Source: Alphaproteobacteria bacterium (lineage in GTDB: Bacteria > Pseudomonadota > Alphaproteobacteria > Caulobacterales > Aquidulcibacteraceae). Taken from it: a stretch of DNA of 63,306 bases. The stretch lies in NCBI GenBank assembly GCA_018971945.1, contig JAGWZH010000004.1:1-63306 (forward strand), written 5' to 3'. The translations under genes were made by a program, and so were the position numbers. Shown here in pieces: positions 8,096 to 18,046 of the stretch. The notes under the pieces were generated by a model. The model made no database searches and had not been told where the DNA came from. It saw nothing but the letters and a program-made list of their open reading frames with translations. Positions within the stretch are counted from its first letter, which is position 1, and each line of letters starts with the position of its first letter.

Positions 8096-9532
8096 ATGAC
8101 GCAGCACACCATCACGGTCGCCAAGGGCGACGGCATAGGCCCGGAAATCATGGACGCTTGCCTGCGGGTCTTGTCGGCCTCTGGGGCGAACCTCGTTTAT
8201 GAAGAGATTGAGATTGGCGAAAAGCTTTATAATGCGGGGGTATCGTCTGGCATTCGTCCTGAAGCCTGGGACAGCCTGCGCAAAACCAAGGTCTTTTACA
8301 AGGCGCCGATCACGACCCCCCAGGGCGGCGGCGTGAAAAGCCTCAATGTAACGGTCCGAAAGACCTTCGGCCTGTTTGCGAATATCCGCCCCTGTTTTAG
8401 CCTGGCGCCTTATGTCGACACACGCTTTCCGACCATGGACGTGATCATCGTCAGGGAGAACGAAGAGGACCTCTACGCCGGCATTGAGCACCGCCAGACC
8501 GCCGACGTTTATCAGTGCCTCAAGCTGATTACCCGGCCAGGCGCCGAGCGGATTATTCGCTACGGCTTCGAATTCGCCCGTTTGAACGGTCGGAAAAAAG
8601 TGTCCTGCTTCACCAAAGACAACATCATGAAGCTGACCGACGGCCTTTTCCACAAAGTCTTTGACGAAATCGGCGCTGAATACCCTGAATTGGAGCAGGA
8701 GCATTGGATCGTCGATATTGGCTCGGCCAAGCTGGCCGACAATCCTGAGCAGTTCGATGTGATCATTCTGCCAAATCTTTACGGTGATATATTGTCCGAC
8801 GTCGCTGCTGAGATTGCGGGCTCTGTGGGGTTGGCGGGCTCCGCCAATATCGGTTCTGAACTCGCCATGTTCGAGGCCATTCACGGCTCCGCGCCCCGCC
8901 GGGCGGGCCAGAACCTGGCGAACCCCTCGGGCCTATTGATGGGCGGCGTTCAGATGCTGCAGCACCTTAAAGAGGCAGAGGCCGCTGAACGCGTCCGTTT
9001 GGCTTGGCTGAAGGCCATTGAAGACGGCGTCCACACCTATGACATTTATAAAGAGGGGGTGTCCAAGGAGAGGGTCGGGACCAAAGAATTCGCCGACGCG
9101 ATCATCGCGCGCATGGGCGAGGCCCCGGCGATTTTAAAGTCCAGGGGTCAAGGCGGCGTCTGGCCTTCTGTCCCCGTTCTCAAGCCTCGTCCTGCGCCAC
9201 GCAAAGAGCTTGTCGGGGTGGATCTCTTCGTGGACTGGGTGGATGGTCCGAAAGCCCTGGGCGACAAGCTGACTGTGGTGATGGCCGAGCCTTTCAAGCT
9301 GGCCATGGTCACCAATCGCGGCGTGAAGGTTTACCCAGACGGCGCGCCGGAGACCTTCTGCGTGGATCATTATCGCTGCCGTTACTTGCTGCCCACGGGC
9401 CTTAAGGGTTCGCCCGCTTTGGTCGCTGAATTGATGATGCGCGTGGCCCAGGCAGGCTTCGATGTGGTCAAGACCGAAGGACTTTACACCTTCGACGGGG
9501 AGCCAGGCTTTAGCCTCGGGCAGGGCCAATAG
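8096..9532 (+). CDS. icd: Isocitrate dehydrogenase with C-terminal extension
   Basis: Oxidative decarboxylation of isocitrate to 2-oxoglutarate in the TCA cycle. The 478-residue protein has the isopropylmalate/isocitrate dehydrogenase fold (GDGIGPEIMDACLRVL; IIVRENEEDLYAGIEH; KDNIMKLTDGLF; DVIILPNLYGDILSDV). Substrate residues match the family: the SLNVTVR segment followed by NIRP. The nucleotide loop HGSAPRRAGQNLANPSG has Arg-Arg where NADP enzymes have Lys-Tyr, so NADP is likely. About 140 extra C-terminal residues (from VPVLKPRPAPRKELVGVDLF) are as in the Thermus-type subfamily. It is divergent from the LysR gene. Confidence 0.92.
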   Translation: MTQHTITVAKGDGIGPEIMDACLRVLSASGANLVYEEIEIGEKLYNAGVSSGIRPEAWDSLRKTKVFYKAPITTPQGGGVKSLNVTVRKTFGLFANIRPCFSLAPYVDTRFPTMDVIIVRENEEDLYAGIEHRQTADVYQCLKLITRPGAERIIRYGFEFARLNGRKKVSCFTKDNIMKLTDGLFHKVFDEIGAEYPELEQEHWIVDIGSAKLADNPEQFDVIILPNLYGDILSDVAAEIAGSVGLAGSANIGSELAMFEAIHGSAPRRAGQNLANPSGLLMGGVQMLQHLKEAEAAERVRLAWLKAIEDGVHTYDIYKEGVSKERVGTKEFADAIIARMGEAPAILKSRGQGGVWPSVPVLKPRPAPRKELVGVDLFVDWVDGPKALGDKLTVVMAEPFKLAMVTNRGVKVYPDGAPETFCVDHYRCRYLLPTGLKGSPALVAELMMRVAQAGFDVVKTEGLYTFDGEPGFSLGQGQ

Positions 9533-9606
9533 GCCAAGCCAACAGGCCAAGAGCGACGCCGGTGCACAGCCCGTTTGGGGGCGCGGCTTTTGTCGCGCCC
9601 TCGTCT

Positions 9607-10623
9607 TCATGTGATCCTGGTCAAGAAAGAGCAGAGCAGGTCGACTTCCTCTTCAGGATGATCAAAGCGCACCACAAGCCGCCCCTCGCCAGCCGATGGC
9701 GGCCCCCAGTCGTAAAATGCGACGCCAAAAGCCCTCAGCGCAGCGATCCCTTCCACGCCAGGTCGAATAAAGACCTGGTTTCCTTCAACAGGGTCGCTGA
9801 GATAATGCGCCGCCGCTTCCCCGATCCGCCGCGCCAGCGCATTGGCGCGCGAGGCCAGCGTGAGCCATAAATCATTCTCCAGATAGGCCGATAACTGCGC
9901 TGAAACGAACCGTTGCTTGCAGATCAAGTGACCTCCGCGCTTCCGCCGGAAGGCCGCTTCCTCTGCCTTTTCCTCATCGAAAAGCAAGATCGCTTCCGCC
10001 GCCAATGCCCCGTTCTTGGTCGCCCCAAGGCAAAGAACGTCCACCCCCGCCTTCCAGGTGAGCGAGCCTGGATCACAGCCCAAAAACGCGACCGCGTTGG
10101 CGAACCGGGCGCCATCCATGTGCAAGCCCAGTCCTTCCCGGCGACAAATCTCCCCAAGAGCGTGGATTTCGTCTGGCTTGTAGGCGCAGCCTCTTTCCGT
10201 CAGCTGGCTGATGGAAAGCGTCTTTGGCGTGACGGAATGAACGCCCCGCCGATTGCGGGTCAACATGTCTTCGACAAGAGGGGCTGATAACTTTCCATAC
10301 GGCCCATAGCCCAAGACAAGCTTCGCCCCGCCCGTGAAGAATTCGGGCGCACCGCATTCGTCTGTCTCGATATGTGCCTCCTTGTGGCACAGGATTGCAC
10401 CCCAGGGGGGCGTCAAGGCGGCGAGCGCGACGCTGTTCGCCGCTGTTCCAGTCGCGACTGGAAACACCGCTGCACGTGTCCCGAAGCGCTCTGCGATCAG
10501 ATCTTCCAGGCGGGCCGTGATCGGGTCGGCCCCGTAGGCCCCGGCGGGTCCCTGATTGGCCGCCGCCAGCGCTGCGAGGATGGCGGGGTGGGCGCCTGCA
10601 ATATTGTCCGACGCGAAATTCAT
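9607..10623 (-). CDS. ltaE: Low-specificity L-threonine aldolase
   Basis: A PLP-dependent enzyme that cleaves threonine/allo-threonine to glycine and acetaldehyde. The 338-residue protein has the threonine aldolase/beta-eliminating lyase fold: FASDNIAGAHPAILAAL, FPVATGTAANSVALAAL, HIETDECGAPEFFTGGAKL, LGLHMDGARFANAVA (PLP-binding Asp) and the lysine motif CLGATKNGALAAEA that forms the Schiff base. The start at 10623 (MNFASDN) is set by homology; the longer frame upstream overlaps cca. It follows cca by 11 bases as the last gene of a leftward operon. Confidence 0.92.
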   Translation of the reverse strand: MNFASDNIAGAHPAILAALAAANQGPAGAYGADPITARLEDLIAERFGTRAAVFPVATGTAANSVALAALTPPWGAILCHKEAHIETDECGAPEFFTGGAKLVLGYGPYGKLSAPLVEDMLTRNRRGVHSVTPKTLSISQLTERGCAYKPDEIHALGEICRREGLGLHMDGARFANAVAFLGCDPGSLTWKAGVDVLCLGATKNGALAAEAILLFDEEKAEEAAFRRKRGGHLICKQRFVSAQLSAYLENDLWLTLASRANALARRIGEAAAHYLSDPVEGNQVFIRPGVEGIAALRAFGVAFYDWGPPSAGEGRLVVRFDHPEEEVDLLCSFLTRIT

Positions 10624-10634
10624 CCGCTCGCTCC

Positions 10635-11876
10635 TCAACAAAGGCCCTGCACGACCGCTTTCAGCCGTTCCGCGATTCCCAAGGGGTCCTCCACGAAGTC
10701 CGCATCGATCCACCATTCCTCCACCTCGCGCAGGACCTCGCCCACAAGCGGTCCCGCCGGCGCGCCCGCCGCCAGGACCTGCGCGCCATTGAGCGGAAAC
10801 ACGGGCCTTTTCCAGCCTTGCGCCAGGGCCGTCAGCGCGCGCCATTGCGGCGTCGTCTTTTCGCGACGGTCGTCCGCCCATGCGAGCGCCGCCTGATCGA
10901 GGAAAGCTTCCGCTCCCAACCGATAGAGCGTCCGCCGCATCTCTCGCAGCGACATATGACTGACGATCCGTCCGACGCTCTTCTGGGCCGCGCAAAGCCT
11001 TTCCCGTTCATCGCTTGACGCCTTCATCCGCAGACAGAACGATTGCGTCGCCGAAAGGTCCGGCAGGGCCGCAGCGACCCGGCGCAAAGGGTCCGCGGGG
11101 AGGAACGCCTCCGCCTCAAGCCCAATCAGCGCGTTAACGCGATCAAGGCGACCAGCCATCGGCCAAACCGCCTCATGCGCCCCCACACGCGTCATGCCGT
11201 CGAGCGCTCCTCTTGGATCGGACGCCGCCAGGAGCTTTTTGAGTTCCTTCCAGACCCTCTCCGCCGAAAGCTGCGCCATGCCGGGGACGCCGCGCTGGCA
11301 GGCAAGAAGCCCTGTTTTGTCGAGCACTCCGCGTCCATACCAGGCGGAAAAGCGGAAAAACCGCAAAATCCGGAGATAATCTTCTGCGATACGACGATCC
11401 GCATCCCCGATGAATCGCACCCGTCCCGCGAGCGCGTCTTCGACGCCAGTTCCGATCGGGTCGAACAATACACCCTGCCGGTCGGCATAAAGGGCGTTGA
11501 GCGTGAAATCCCGCCTTTGCGCGTCTTCGACCCAATCTTCCGTGAACGCGACGCTCGCCCGTCTTCCGTCGGTGGAAACGTCTCGCCGCAGCGTCGTCAC
11601 CTCGAATGGCCTTCCCTGGCAGACCAGCGTCACCGTCCCGTGGTCGATCCCTGTGGGGTGCGCGCCGAGCCCAGCGTCCTGCGCTGCAGCGATGGTCTGC
11701 TGCGGCAGGAGCTGGGTGGCGATATCGATATCATCCGCGGGCTTGCCCATCACCGCGTTGCGGACGCACCCGCCGACAAACCGGGAGACGCCTGGCCGCA
11801 CGGCGTCGAGCGCATCCATCACGCGCGCGGTTTCCGGCGTCGTCGCCCAGGGCGCGAAGGGGAGTTGTCTCATCAT
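10635..11876 (-). CDS. cca: CCA tRNA nucleotidyltransferase
   Basis: A class II polymerase beta-like nucleotidyltransferase that builds or repairs the CCA end of tRNA; poly(A) polymerase is a related alternative. The 413 residues include FVGGCVRNAVMGKPADDIDIA (GG and DxD catalytic motif, about residues 33-53), the RRDFTLNALYAD motif, and RIAEDYLRILRFFRFSAWYG of the neck. The C-terminus is a helical tRNA-binding region. The start overlaps the Nudix gene stop by 4 bases (ATGA), so translational coupling is likely. Confidence 0.92.
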   Translation of the reverse strand: MMRQLPFAPWATTPETARVMDALDAVRPGVSRFVGGCVRNAVMGKPADDIDIATQLLPQQTIAAAQDAGLGAHPTGIDHGTVTLVCQGRPFEVTTLRRDVSTDGRRASVAFTEDWVEDAQRRDFTLNALYADRQGVLFDPIGTGVEDALAGRVRFIGDADRRIAEDYLRILRFFRFSAWYGRGVLDKTGLLACQRGVPGMAQLSAERVWKELKKLLAASDPRGALDGMTRVGAHEAVWPMAGRLDRVNALIGLEAEAFLPADPLRRVAAALPDLSATQSFCLRMKASSDERERLCAAQKSVGRIVSHMSLREMRRTLYRLGAEAFLDQAALAWADDRREKTTPQWRALTALAQGWKRPVFPLNGAQVLAAGAPAGPLVGEVLREVEEWWIDADFVEDPLGIAERLKAVVQGLC

Positions 11877-12520
11877 GATCCGTTCTCGCCATAAAGCCGG
11901 TCATACAAGGCTTTAATCATGCCCGCGGTCGCGCCCCAGATATGCCGGTTCTGATAGGACATGACATAAAAAGCCCGTCGCTGCCCTTCATGCTCTCGTT
12001 CGCGCCGTTCGTGATGGGCGGGGTTCATCAAAAAAGCGAGCGGCGCTTCGAAGGCGTCGGCCACTTCGCGCGGGTCGAGCGAGAGCGTGAAGCCGGGCTC
12101 CACAAGCCCGACGACCGGCGTCACGTGATAGCCTGTCACGGTCTCGTAGCAATCGATTGTTCCCACTGGCCGCACCAGGCGCCGCGACAGCCCCACCTCC
12201 TCTTCGGTCTCGCGGAGGGCGGTATCGACCGGCGTCGCGTCCTCAGACTGGACGCGGCCTCCGGGAAACGCGATCTGGCCTGCATGGGTCGGCATGGTGG
12301 CGGTGCGCTGGGTCAAAAGAAGCGTCCAGCCTTCGGGCCGCGTGACGATTCCGGCGAGCACAGCCGCGGGCTTCAGGGCCGCTCCTTCCGGCCGCGCCAG
12401 CTGCGCCAGGTCATAATCGCTTCGCGGCGGGCGCAGGCTCGGCGCCGCCTTGTCCAGCGGCAAGAGCCGCTCCGCGAGTCGCTGCGCCAAATCCTGCTCG
12501 TGAAGAGACCTTGCCGCCAT
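11873..12520 (-). CDS. Nudix hydrolase, CoA pyrophosphatase-like
   Basis: A 215-residue Nudix protein probably acting on CoA or a related nucleotide. The Nudix box is intact: GGRVQSEDATPVDTALRETE continuing EEVGL, preceded by MPTHAGQIAFPGG, the pattern of the CoA pyrophosphatase (NudL/YeaB) branch. An N-terminal helical extension (AARSLHEQDLAQRLAERLL) is usual for this family in alphaproteobacteria. Its start shares one base with the DUF1285 stop (TGATG) and its stop overlaps cca. Why it lies with cca is unclear, though this gene order is familiar in the class. Confidence 0.9.
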   Translation of the reverse strand: MAARSLHEQDLAQRLAERLLPLDKAAPSLRPPRSDYDLAQLARPEGAALKPAAVLAGIVTRPEGWTLLLTQRTATMPTHAGQIAFPGGRVQSEDATPVDTALRETEEEVGLSRRLVRPVGTIDCYETVTGYHVTPVVGLVEPGFTLSLDPREVADAFEAPLAFLMNPAHHERREREHEGQRRAFYVMSYQNRHIWGATAGMIKALYDRLYGENGS

Positions 12521-13092
12521 CAGCCGGGCTCCAGGGGAAAGAAAGCGCCGCCGCTCCAGACCCCAAGACGGCCTTCACAATTGTCCGCCCACGCGCTCAT
12601 TTCATAGAACGGGGCGCGCAAGATCCTTGCTTCCAATCCTCCCCGCACCCGCACATAGGGCCGCGGCTCGCCCGTGGCGGGATCGAAGGTGATCCGCAAA
12701 GGCCGTTCAGGCCCTGCCGCCGCCACATCGCCGATTTGGGTGGTGAAAACCAAAGTCTGCGCCGCGCCTGTTCCATGCCGATCCACCCGCACCGCAAGAA
12801 AATGCGCGTCCTCTACAAAGACCCGGACCTTTTCCCCCGGTGTGACAAGATAGGTCTCCCCGTCGGGGTCTTTTCGCAATATCGACGAGAACAACCGCAC
12901 CATCGCTTCCCGGGCGATCGGGCGGCCCTCGTGAAACCAGACCCCATCCGCCTGGATCCGAAAATCCCCTTCCTCGCTGCAGCGCTCTGGGTTCCAGGCA
13001 TGCACTGGCGGCAGCGGCCGTTCGCTTCCCGCCGAACGCGCAAGTTCGGCCAGAAACGAGGCGAGTTCGGTGTCTGTGTCTTGATCCGTCAC
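12520..13092 (-). CDS. DUF1285 domain protein
   Basis: A 190-residue DUF1285 protein of unknown function. Typical family features: PVHAWNPERCSEEGDFRIQA with the following WFHEGRPI, then AMVRLFSSILRKDPDGETYLV, KVRVFVEDAHFLAVRV, and RPYVRVRGGLEARILRAPFY towards the end. It is the first gene of the leftward operon DUF1285-Nudix-cca-ltaE and is divergent from the MoxR operon, with about 147 bases between the starts. Confidence 0.88.
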   Translation of the reverse strand: MTDQDTDTELASFLAELARSAGSERPLPPVHAWNPERCSEEGDFRIQADGVWFHEGRPIAREAMVRLFSSILRKDPDGETYLVTPGEKVRVFVEDAHFLAVRVDRHGTGAAQTLVFTTQIGDVAAAGPERPLRITFDPATGEPRPYVRVRGGLEARILRAPFYEMSAWADNCEGRLGVWSGGAFFPLEPG

Positions 13093-13239
13093 CGTGAATG
13101 TCGACCTTTGCTCTGCGGGCGTCGCCTTGCGTTGCGGCCCGCGTTAGGCTTGGAAGAACGCTGAAAGCGGGCGCGCGCGCAACCCCTGAGCCGTCCTGCC
13201 GCCATGGTTTTGCCCCTCTTAGGTAGGAGGTCACGGGCG

Positions 13240-14249
<1,010 letters not shown>

Positions 14250-14253
<4 letters not shown>

Positions 14254-15134
14254 GTTCGCCTTCCGCCCCCGCCGTCTTGCGTCTGGAGGCCGCTTCCCTG
14301 GCGACGGACCTTCCGGGCCTGATTGTGCAGGCGCGCAGGCTCGCCTCCGCCGTGCCGGGCGTTCACGGTCGACGGCGGGCGGGGCAAGGCGAGGACTTTT
14401 GGCAATTTCGCGATTACCGCGCCGAGGACGGCGCCCGCCATGTCGACTGGCGCCGCTCGGCGCGCGGGGAGCGTTTGTTCGTCCGCGAACGCGAAATGCA
14501 GGCGGCCCAGGCTGTTCACCTATGGGTGGATCCAAGCCCTGGCTTCGCCTGGAGCTCCGCCCCTGATCGCTGGCCCGCCAAGGCCGCGCGCGCGATGCTT
14601 TTGGCTGTGGCCTTGGGCATGGTTGTGAGCCGGGGGGGAGAGCGTGTTGGGGCTTTAGGCGGCCCAGGCTTTCGCGGGGCCTCCGCCCCGGAACGATTGG
14701 CCGAGGCTTTGATCACGGCCCAAGGCTGGGGGCAGGCCGCCATCGACCTGGAGCCTGCGGCGCCTCCGTCGCGCGGGGTCGTTGCGCTGTTCAGCGATTA
14801 TTACGCTCCCCCCGAGCTTTGGCGGGAGCGACTGCGTCGGTCGTCTGACCGAGGCGCTTATGGCGTCCTGATCGCGGTCATCGACCCGGCGGAAGAGGAC
14901 TTCCCCTTCAGAGGCCGCGTCCGCTTTCGCGAGACCGGAGGCGACGCCGAAACGGTCTTCGGCCGGGCGGAGGAAGCCAGGGTCGCCTATCGGGCGCGCC
15001 TGGCGGATCATCGGGCCGCCTTGCGCGCGATGGCTGAGCCTTTGGGTTTTCCGCTTCTTCTCCATCGCACCGACCGCCCGCCGGCTTCGGCCCTCGCCGC
15101 TTTGGTCGGCGTGCTCGCCGAGCGAGACGCCTGA
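14250..15134 (+). CDS. DUF58 domain protein
   Basis: A 294-residue DUF58 protein. The family hallmark is visible at residues 36-70: GVHGRRRAGQGEDFWQFRDY, then GARHVDWRRSARGERLFVRE. The rest resembles a degenerate von Willebrand-type domain (VHLWVDPSPGFAW; GVVALFSDYYAP). The GTG start at 14250 overlaps the MoxR stop by 4 bases. DUF58 proteins are habitual partners of MoxR ATPases, so this is likely a substrate or adaptor of the upstream ATPase. Confidence 0.9.
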
Positions 15135-18046
15135 TGAGCCTAGCGGGCCTGCACTTCGCAGCGCCCTGGGCGCTGGCCGCCTTGGCGCTTTTGCCTCTAT
15201 TATGGCTGATCCTGCGCGCGGCCCCTCCAGCGCCCAGGGCGCAGAGCTTTCCGCCCTTTCGGCTGCTTTTAGGCTTGCGCACGGCGGACGAGGCGAAAGC
15301 GAAAGCGCCTCTTTGGCTGATTATTCTGCGGATGGCGATTTTGGCTTTGGCCGTCATCGGCTTCGCACGCCCGAGCCTTGCGCCGCGCGGGACGGCGGAA
15401 GAGGCCTCGGGTCGCGTTCTGATCGTGGTGGACGACGGTTGGACGCTCGCAACCCATTGGTCAGCAGTCAGGTCCGCTCTTCAGGCGGCGGCCTCTGATT
15501 TGGAGGCGGGGCGGGGGGAAGCGCATCTTTTACTGACCGCCCCTGCCGCCGAGCCCCGATCCCCCTCCGAAGCCCTAACCCCAGGGGGTCTTCGCGGCCG
15601 CGCGGCGCAATTGGAGCCGCAGGCCTGGCGTCCGGACCGCGCCGAAGCGACGCGACGGCTGGAGGCGGCGGACCTTGGCGACATGGACCAGGTGATCTGG
15701 CTGAGCGATGGCCTGGCGAGCGCTGGCGATTCCTTGTTCATCAGGCAGTTACAGAGGCTTGGCCCGGTCCGGGTTCGAATTCCAGATGCGGGGACCAGAG
15801 CGGTGACCGAGGCTGTCGCCGGCGCCGAGGGGGTCCGCGTCGTCGCCGTCCGCAGTTCTCAGGCCTCCCCCGAGGCCGCGGTCTCGGCGGAAACCCAGGA
15901 GGGCCGCAGTCTCGGGGTCTCGACGCTGCGTTTTGAGGGCGGCCGCGGCGAGGCGCTGATCGCCCTGCCCCCTGAGATCGCGGTGCGCACCGCCCGCGTC
16001 CGACTGATCGGCGAAGACAGCGCTGGCGCGGTTCGATTATTACCCGAAGGGGCCTCGCGGCCTTCGGTGGGTTTGGCCGATCCGGGCGGCGGCGCGCAGC
16101 CGTTGCTGAACGAGCTTTATTATGTCGAGCGCGCTCTTCAGCCTTTCGCCGCCTTGCAGCGTGGGCCGCTCGCGACTTTGATAGAGAACCGCGCACAGGC
16201 TTTGGTGCTCCCGGACGCGAGCCGCCTCGCGCCTGGGGACGCGCAGCGCCTCAAGAGCTGGTTGGACAATGGCGGTGTTCTGGTCCGTTTCGCCGGGCCG
16301 CGCCTGGCCAATGACGCGGATGATCTGACCCCGGTGCGCCTGCGCGTTGGAACCCGCGCTCTCGGCTCAGCCCTGTCCTGGGAACAGCCTCAGACCATCG
16401 CCGCCTTTTCCCCCGAGAGCCCTTTTGCGGGCCTTGTCCCTCCCCCGGATGTGGTTGTCCGTCGACAAGTGCTGGCGGCCCCGGGCGCGGAGAACGAGGC
16501 GAGCGTCTGGGCTGCTTTGCAAGACGGCTCCCCGCTCGTGACTGCGGCGCCGCGGGGAGAGGGGTTGATTATTCTGTTCCACGTCTCGGCGGGTCCTGAA
16601 TGGTCAGACCTGCCTTTGTCGGGGCTTTATGTGCAGATGCTGCGCCGAGTGATCGCCTTGTCTGGCCGGGCGCCAGGGGGCGGCGGGGAGGCTGTCGATG
16701 CCGGCTCTGCGCCATATCGGCCTGTTCGCCTGCTTGATGGGTTTGGATCTCTTAGGGAGGTCCGCGCGGGCGTCGATTCGGTTCCGGCTGCTTCGTTCGC
16801 CGCGGCTGTCGCAGGCCCTTTGGCGCCGCCGGGCTTGTATGAACGGGCGGGGCTCGCCGACGCCATCGACGCCGCGGGTCCGGCGGAGACGCTTGAGGCC
16901 CTTGCCCTGCCTGCAGAGCTTCGCGCTGATCGGCTTGAACTTGCGCAGCCGCGGGCTCTGGCGGGCGGGTTTCTGAGCCTTGCGGCGTTTTTGGCGGCGT
17001 TGGATCTCTTGGTTTCCTTATTCCTGTCGGGCCGTTTTCTGGCCTTGCGTGCGGCTTCCTGTCTCGTGCTTCTCTGCCTTGTCGGCGCGCCCCAAAATGC
17101 TCTTGCCCAGAGCGTCCACACGCAGAATGCGCTCACCCAAACCATTCCCGCCCAAACCGCTCAGGCCAAAACGCCTCTCGCCCAGACTGCATTGGTCCAG
17201 ACTGCATTGGCCCAGACTGCATTGGCCCAGACTGCCTTGGCCCAGACTGCCTTGGCCCAGACTGCCTTGGTCCAGACTGCCTTCGTTCAGACTGCCTTCT
17301 CCAAGACTGCCTTCTCCAAGACTGCCTTCTCCAAGACTCCCTTCTCCAAGACTGGGCGCGCTCTGGTCGGTGACCCCACCTTGACGGTGCGTCTGGCCTA
17401 TGTGGTCACAGGCGACGCCGCCGCGGACCGTCAGTCCAGGGAGGGGCTGACTGTCCTGTCCGATGCTCTTTTCGACCGCACCGCAGTGGAGCCTGGACCG
17501 CCGATAGGGGTCAATCTGGCCGGGGATGAGCTATCGGTCTTCCCTTTCATCTACTGGCCCGCCCCGGAAAGACCCCAAAGCCTTGATCCGGAGGCGTTGG
17601 CCAATCTCGACCGCTATCTGCGTCTGGGCGGCATGCTCTTGGTGGACACCCGCGACGCAGAGCGGGCCTCAAATGCGGCGGGGCCTGCCGCAACGATGCT
17701 CCGCGGCCTTGACGCGCCGCCTTTGGAGCGGGTCACCGAGGCGCACGTGGTGGCCCGTTCGTTTTATCTGCTTCGGGGCTTTCCCGGACGTCACCCCGCT
17801 CCAGAGCTTTGGGCGGAAACCCAGTCCTCCGCTGCAGCCCGCGACGGCGTCGCCTCGCTTTTCGTCGGCGATGGCGACTGGGCCGCGGCGTGGGCTGGAG
17901 AGAGCGGGGTCCCCTCACGCCAGCGCGAGCTCGCCCTGCGCTTTGGCGTCAATCTTGTGATGGTGGCCCTGACGGGCAATTACAAAGCCGACCAGGTGCA
18001 TGTGCCGGCGCTTTTGGAACGATTGGGCCGCGAGGGACGCCCATGA
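15134..18046 (+). CDS. BatA-like membrane protein fused to DUF4159 domain, with repeat linker
   Basis: A 970-residue inner-membrane protein. The N-terminus is BatA-like: two helices (WALAALALLPLLWLILRAA; LIILRMAILALAVIGFARP) followed by a vWA-like domain (VLIVVDDGWTLATHW). A glutamine-amidotransferase-like section carries ALVLPDASRLAPGDAQRLKS. A further helical region near residue 620-655 precedes a Thr/Gln/Ala repeat at about residues 685-739. The C-terminal DUF4159 domain starts near residue 745 (LTVRLAYVVTGD; FPFIYWPAPE; GGMLLVDTRDAE; NYKADQVHVPALLERLGREG). The start shares a base with the DUF58 stop, and the stop overlaps the next gene. The MoxR-DUF58-BatA/DUF4159 arrangement is known in alphaproteobacteria, but its job is poorly defined. 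Confidence 0.88.
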   Translation: MSLAGLHFAAPWALAALALLPLLWLILRAAPPAPRAQSFPPFRLLLGLRTADEAKAKAPLWLIILRMAILALAVIGFARPSLAPRGTAEEASGRVLIVVDDGWTLATHWSAVRSALQAAASDLEAGRGEAHLLLTAPAAEPRSPSEALTPGGLRGRAAQLEPQAWRPDRAEATRRLEAADLGDMDQVIWLSDGLASAGDSLFIRQLQRLGPVRVRIPDAGTRAVTEAVAGAEGVRVVAVRSSQASPEAAVSAETQEGRSLGVSTLRFEGGRGEALIALPPEIAVRTARVRLIGEDSAGAVRLLPEGASRPSVGLADPGGGAQPLLNELYYVERALQPFAALQRGPLATLIENRAQALVLPDASRLAPGDAQRLKSWLDNGGVLVRFAGPRLANDADDLTPVRLRVGTRALGSALSWEQPQTIAAFSPESPFAGLVPPPDVVVRRQVLAAPGAENEASVWAALQDGSPLVTAAPRGEGLIILFHVSAGPEWSDLPLSGLYVQMLRRVIALSGRAPGGGGEAVDAGSAPYRPVRLLDGFGSLREVRAGVDSVPAASFAAAVAGPLAPPGLYERAGLADAIDAAGPAETLEALALPAELRADRLELAQPRALAGGFLSLAAFLAALDLLVSLFLSGRFLALRAASCLVLLCLVGAPQNALAQSVHTQNALTQTIPAQTAQAKTPLAQTALVQTALAQTALAQTALAQTALAQTALVQTAFVQTAFSKTAFSKTAFSKTPFSKTGRALVGDPTLTVRLAYVVTGDAAADRQSREGLTVLSDALFDRTAVEPGPPIGVNLAGDELSVFPFIYWPAPERPQSLDPEALANLDRYLRLGGMLLVDTRDAERASNAAGPAATMLRGLDAPPLERVTEAHVVARSFYLLRGFPGRHPAPELWAETQSSAAARDGVASLFVGDGDWAAAWAGESGVPSRQRELALRFGVNLVMVALTGNYKADQVHVPALLERLGREGRP
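17186..17350. repeat. 15-bp tandem repeat, eleven units, in the BatA/DUF4159 gene
   Basis: Eleven 15-bp units run from 17186 to 17350. The early type is ACTGCCTTGGCCCAG (Thr-Ala-Leu-Ala-Gln) and the late type ACTGCCTTCTCCAAG (Thr-Ala-Phe-Ser-Lys). Neighbouring units are nearly identical, so the array looks recently expanded. The period keeps the frame. The repeat forms a linker between the membrane part and the DUF4159 domain. Confidence 0.95.

Noticed and set aside
15765-15790. A tRNA-like T-loop sequence (GGTTCGAATTCC)
   Set aside because: It lies within the coding frame of the BatA/DUF4159 gene and no cloverleaf can be built around it.
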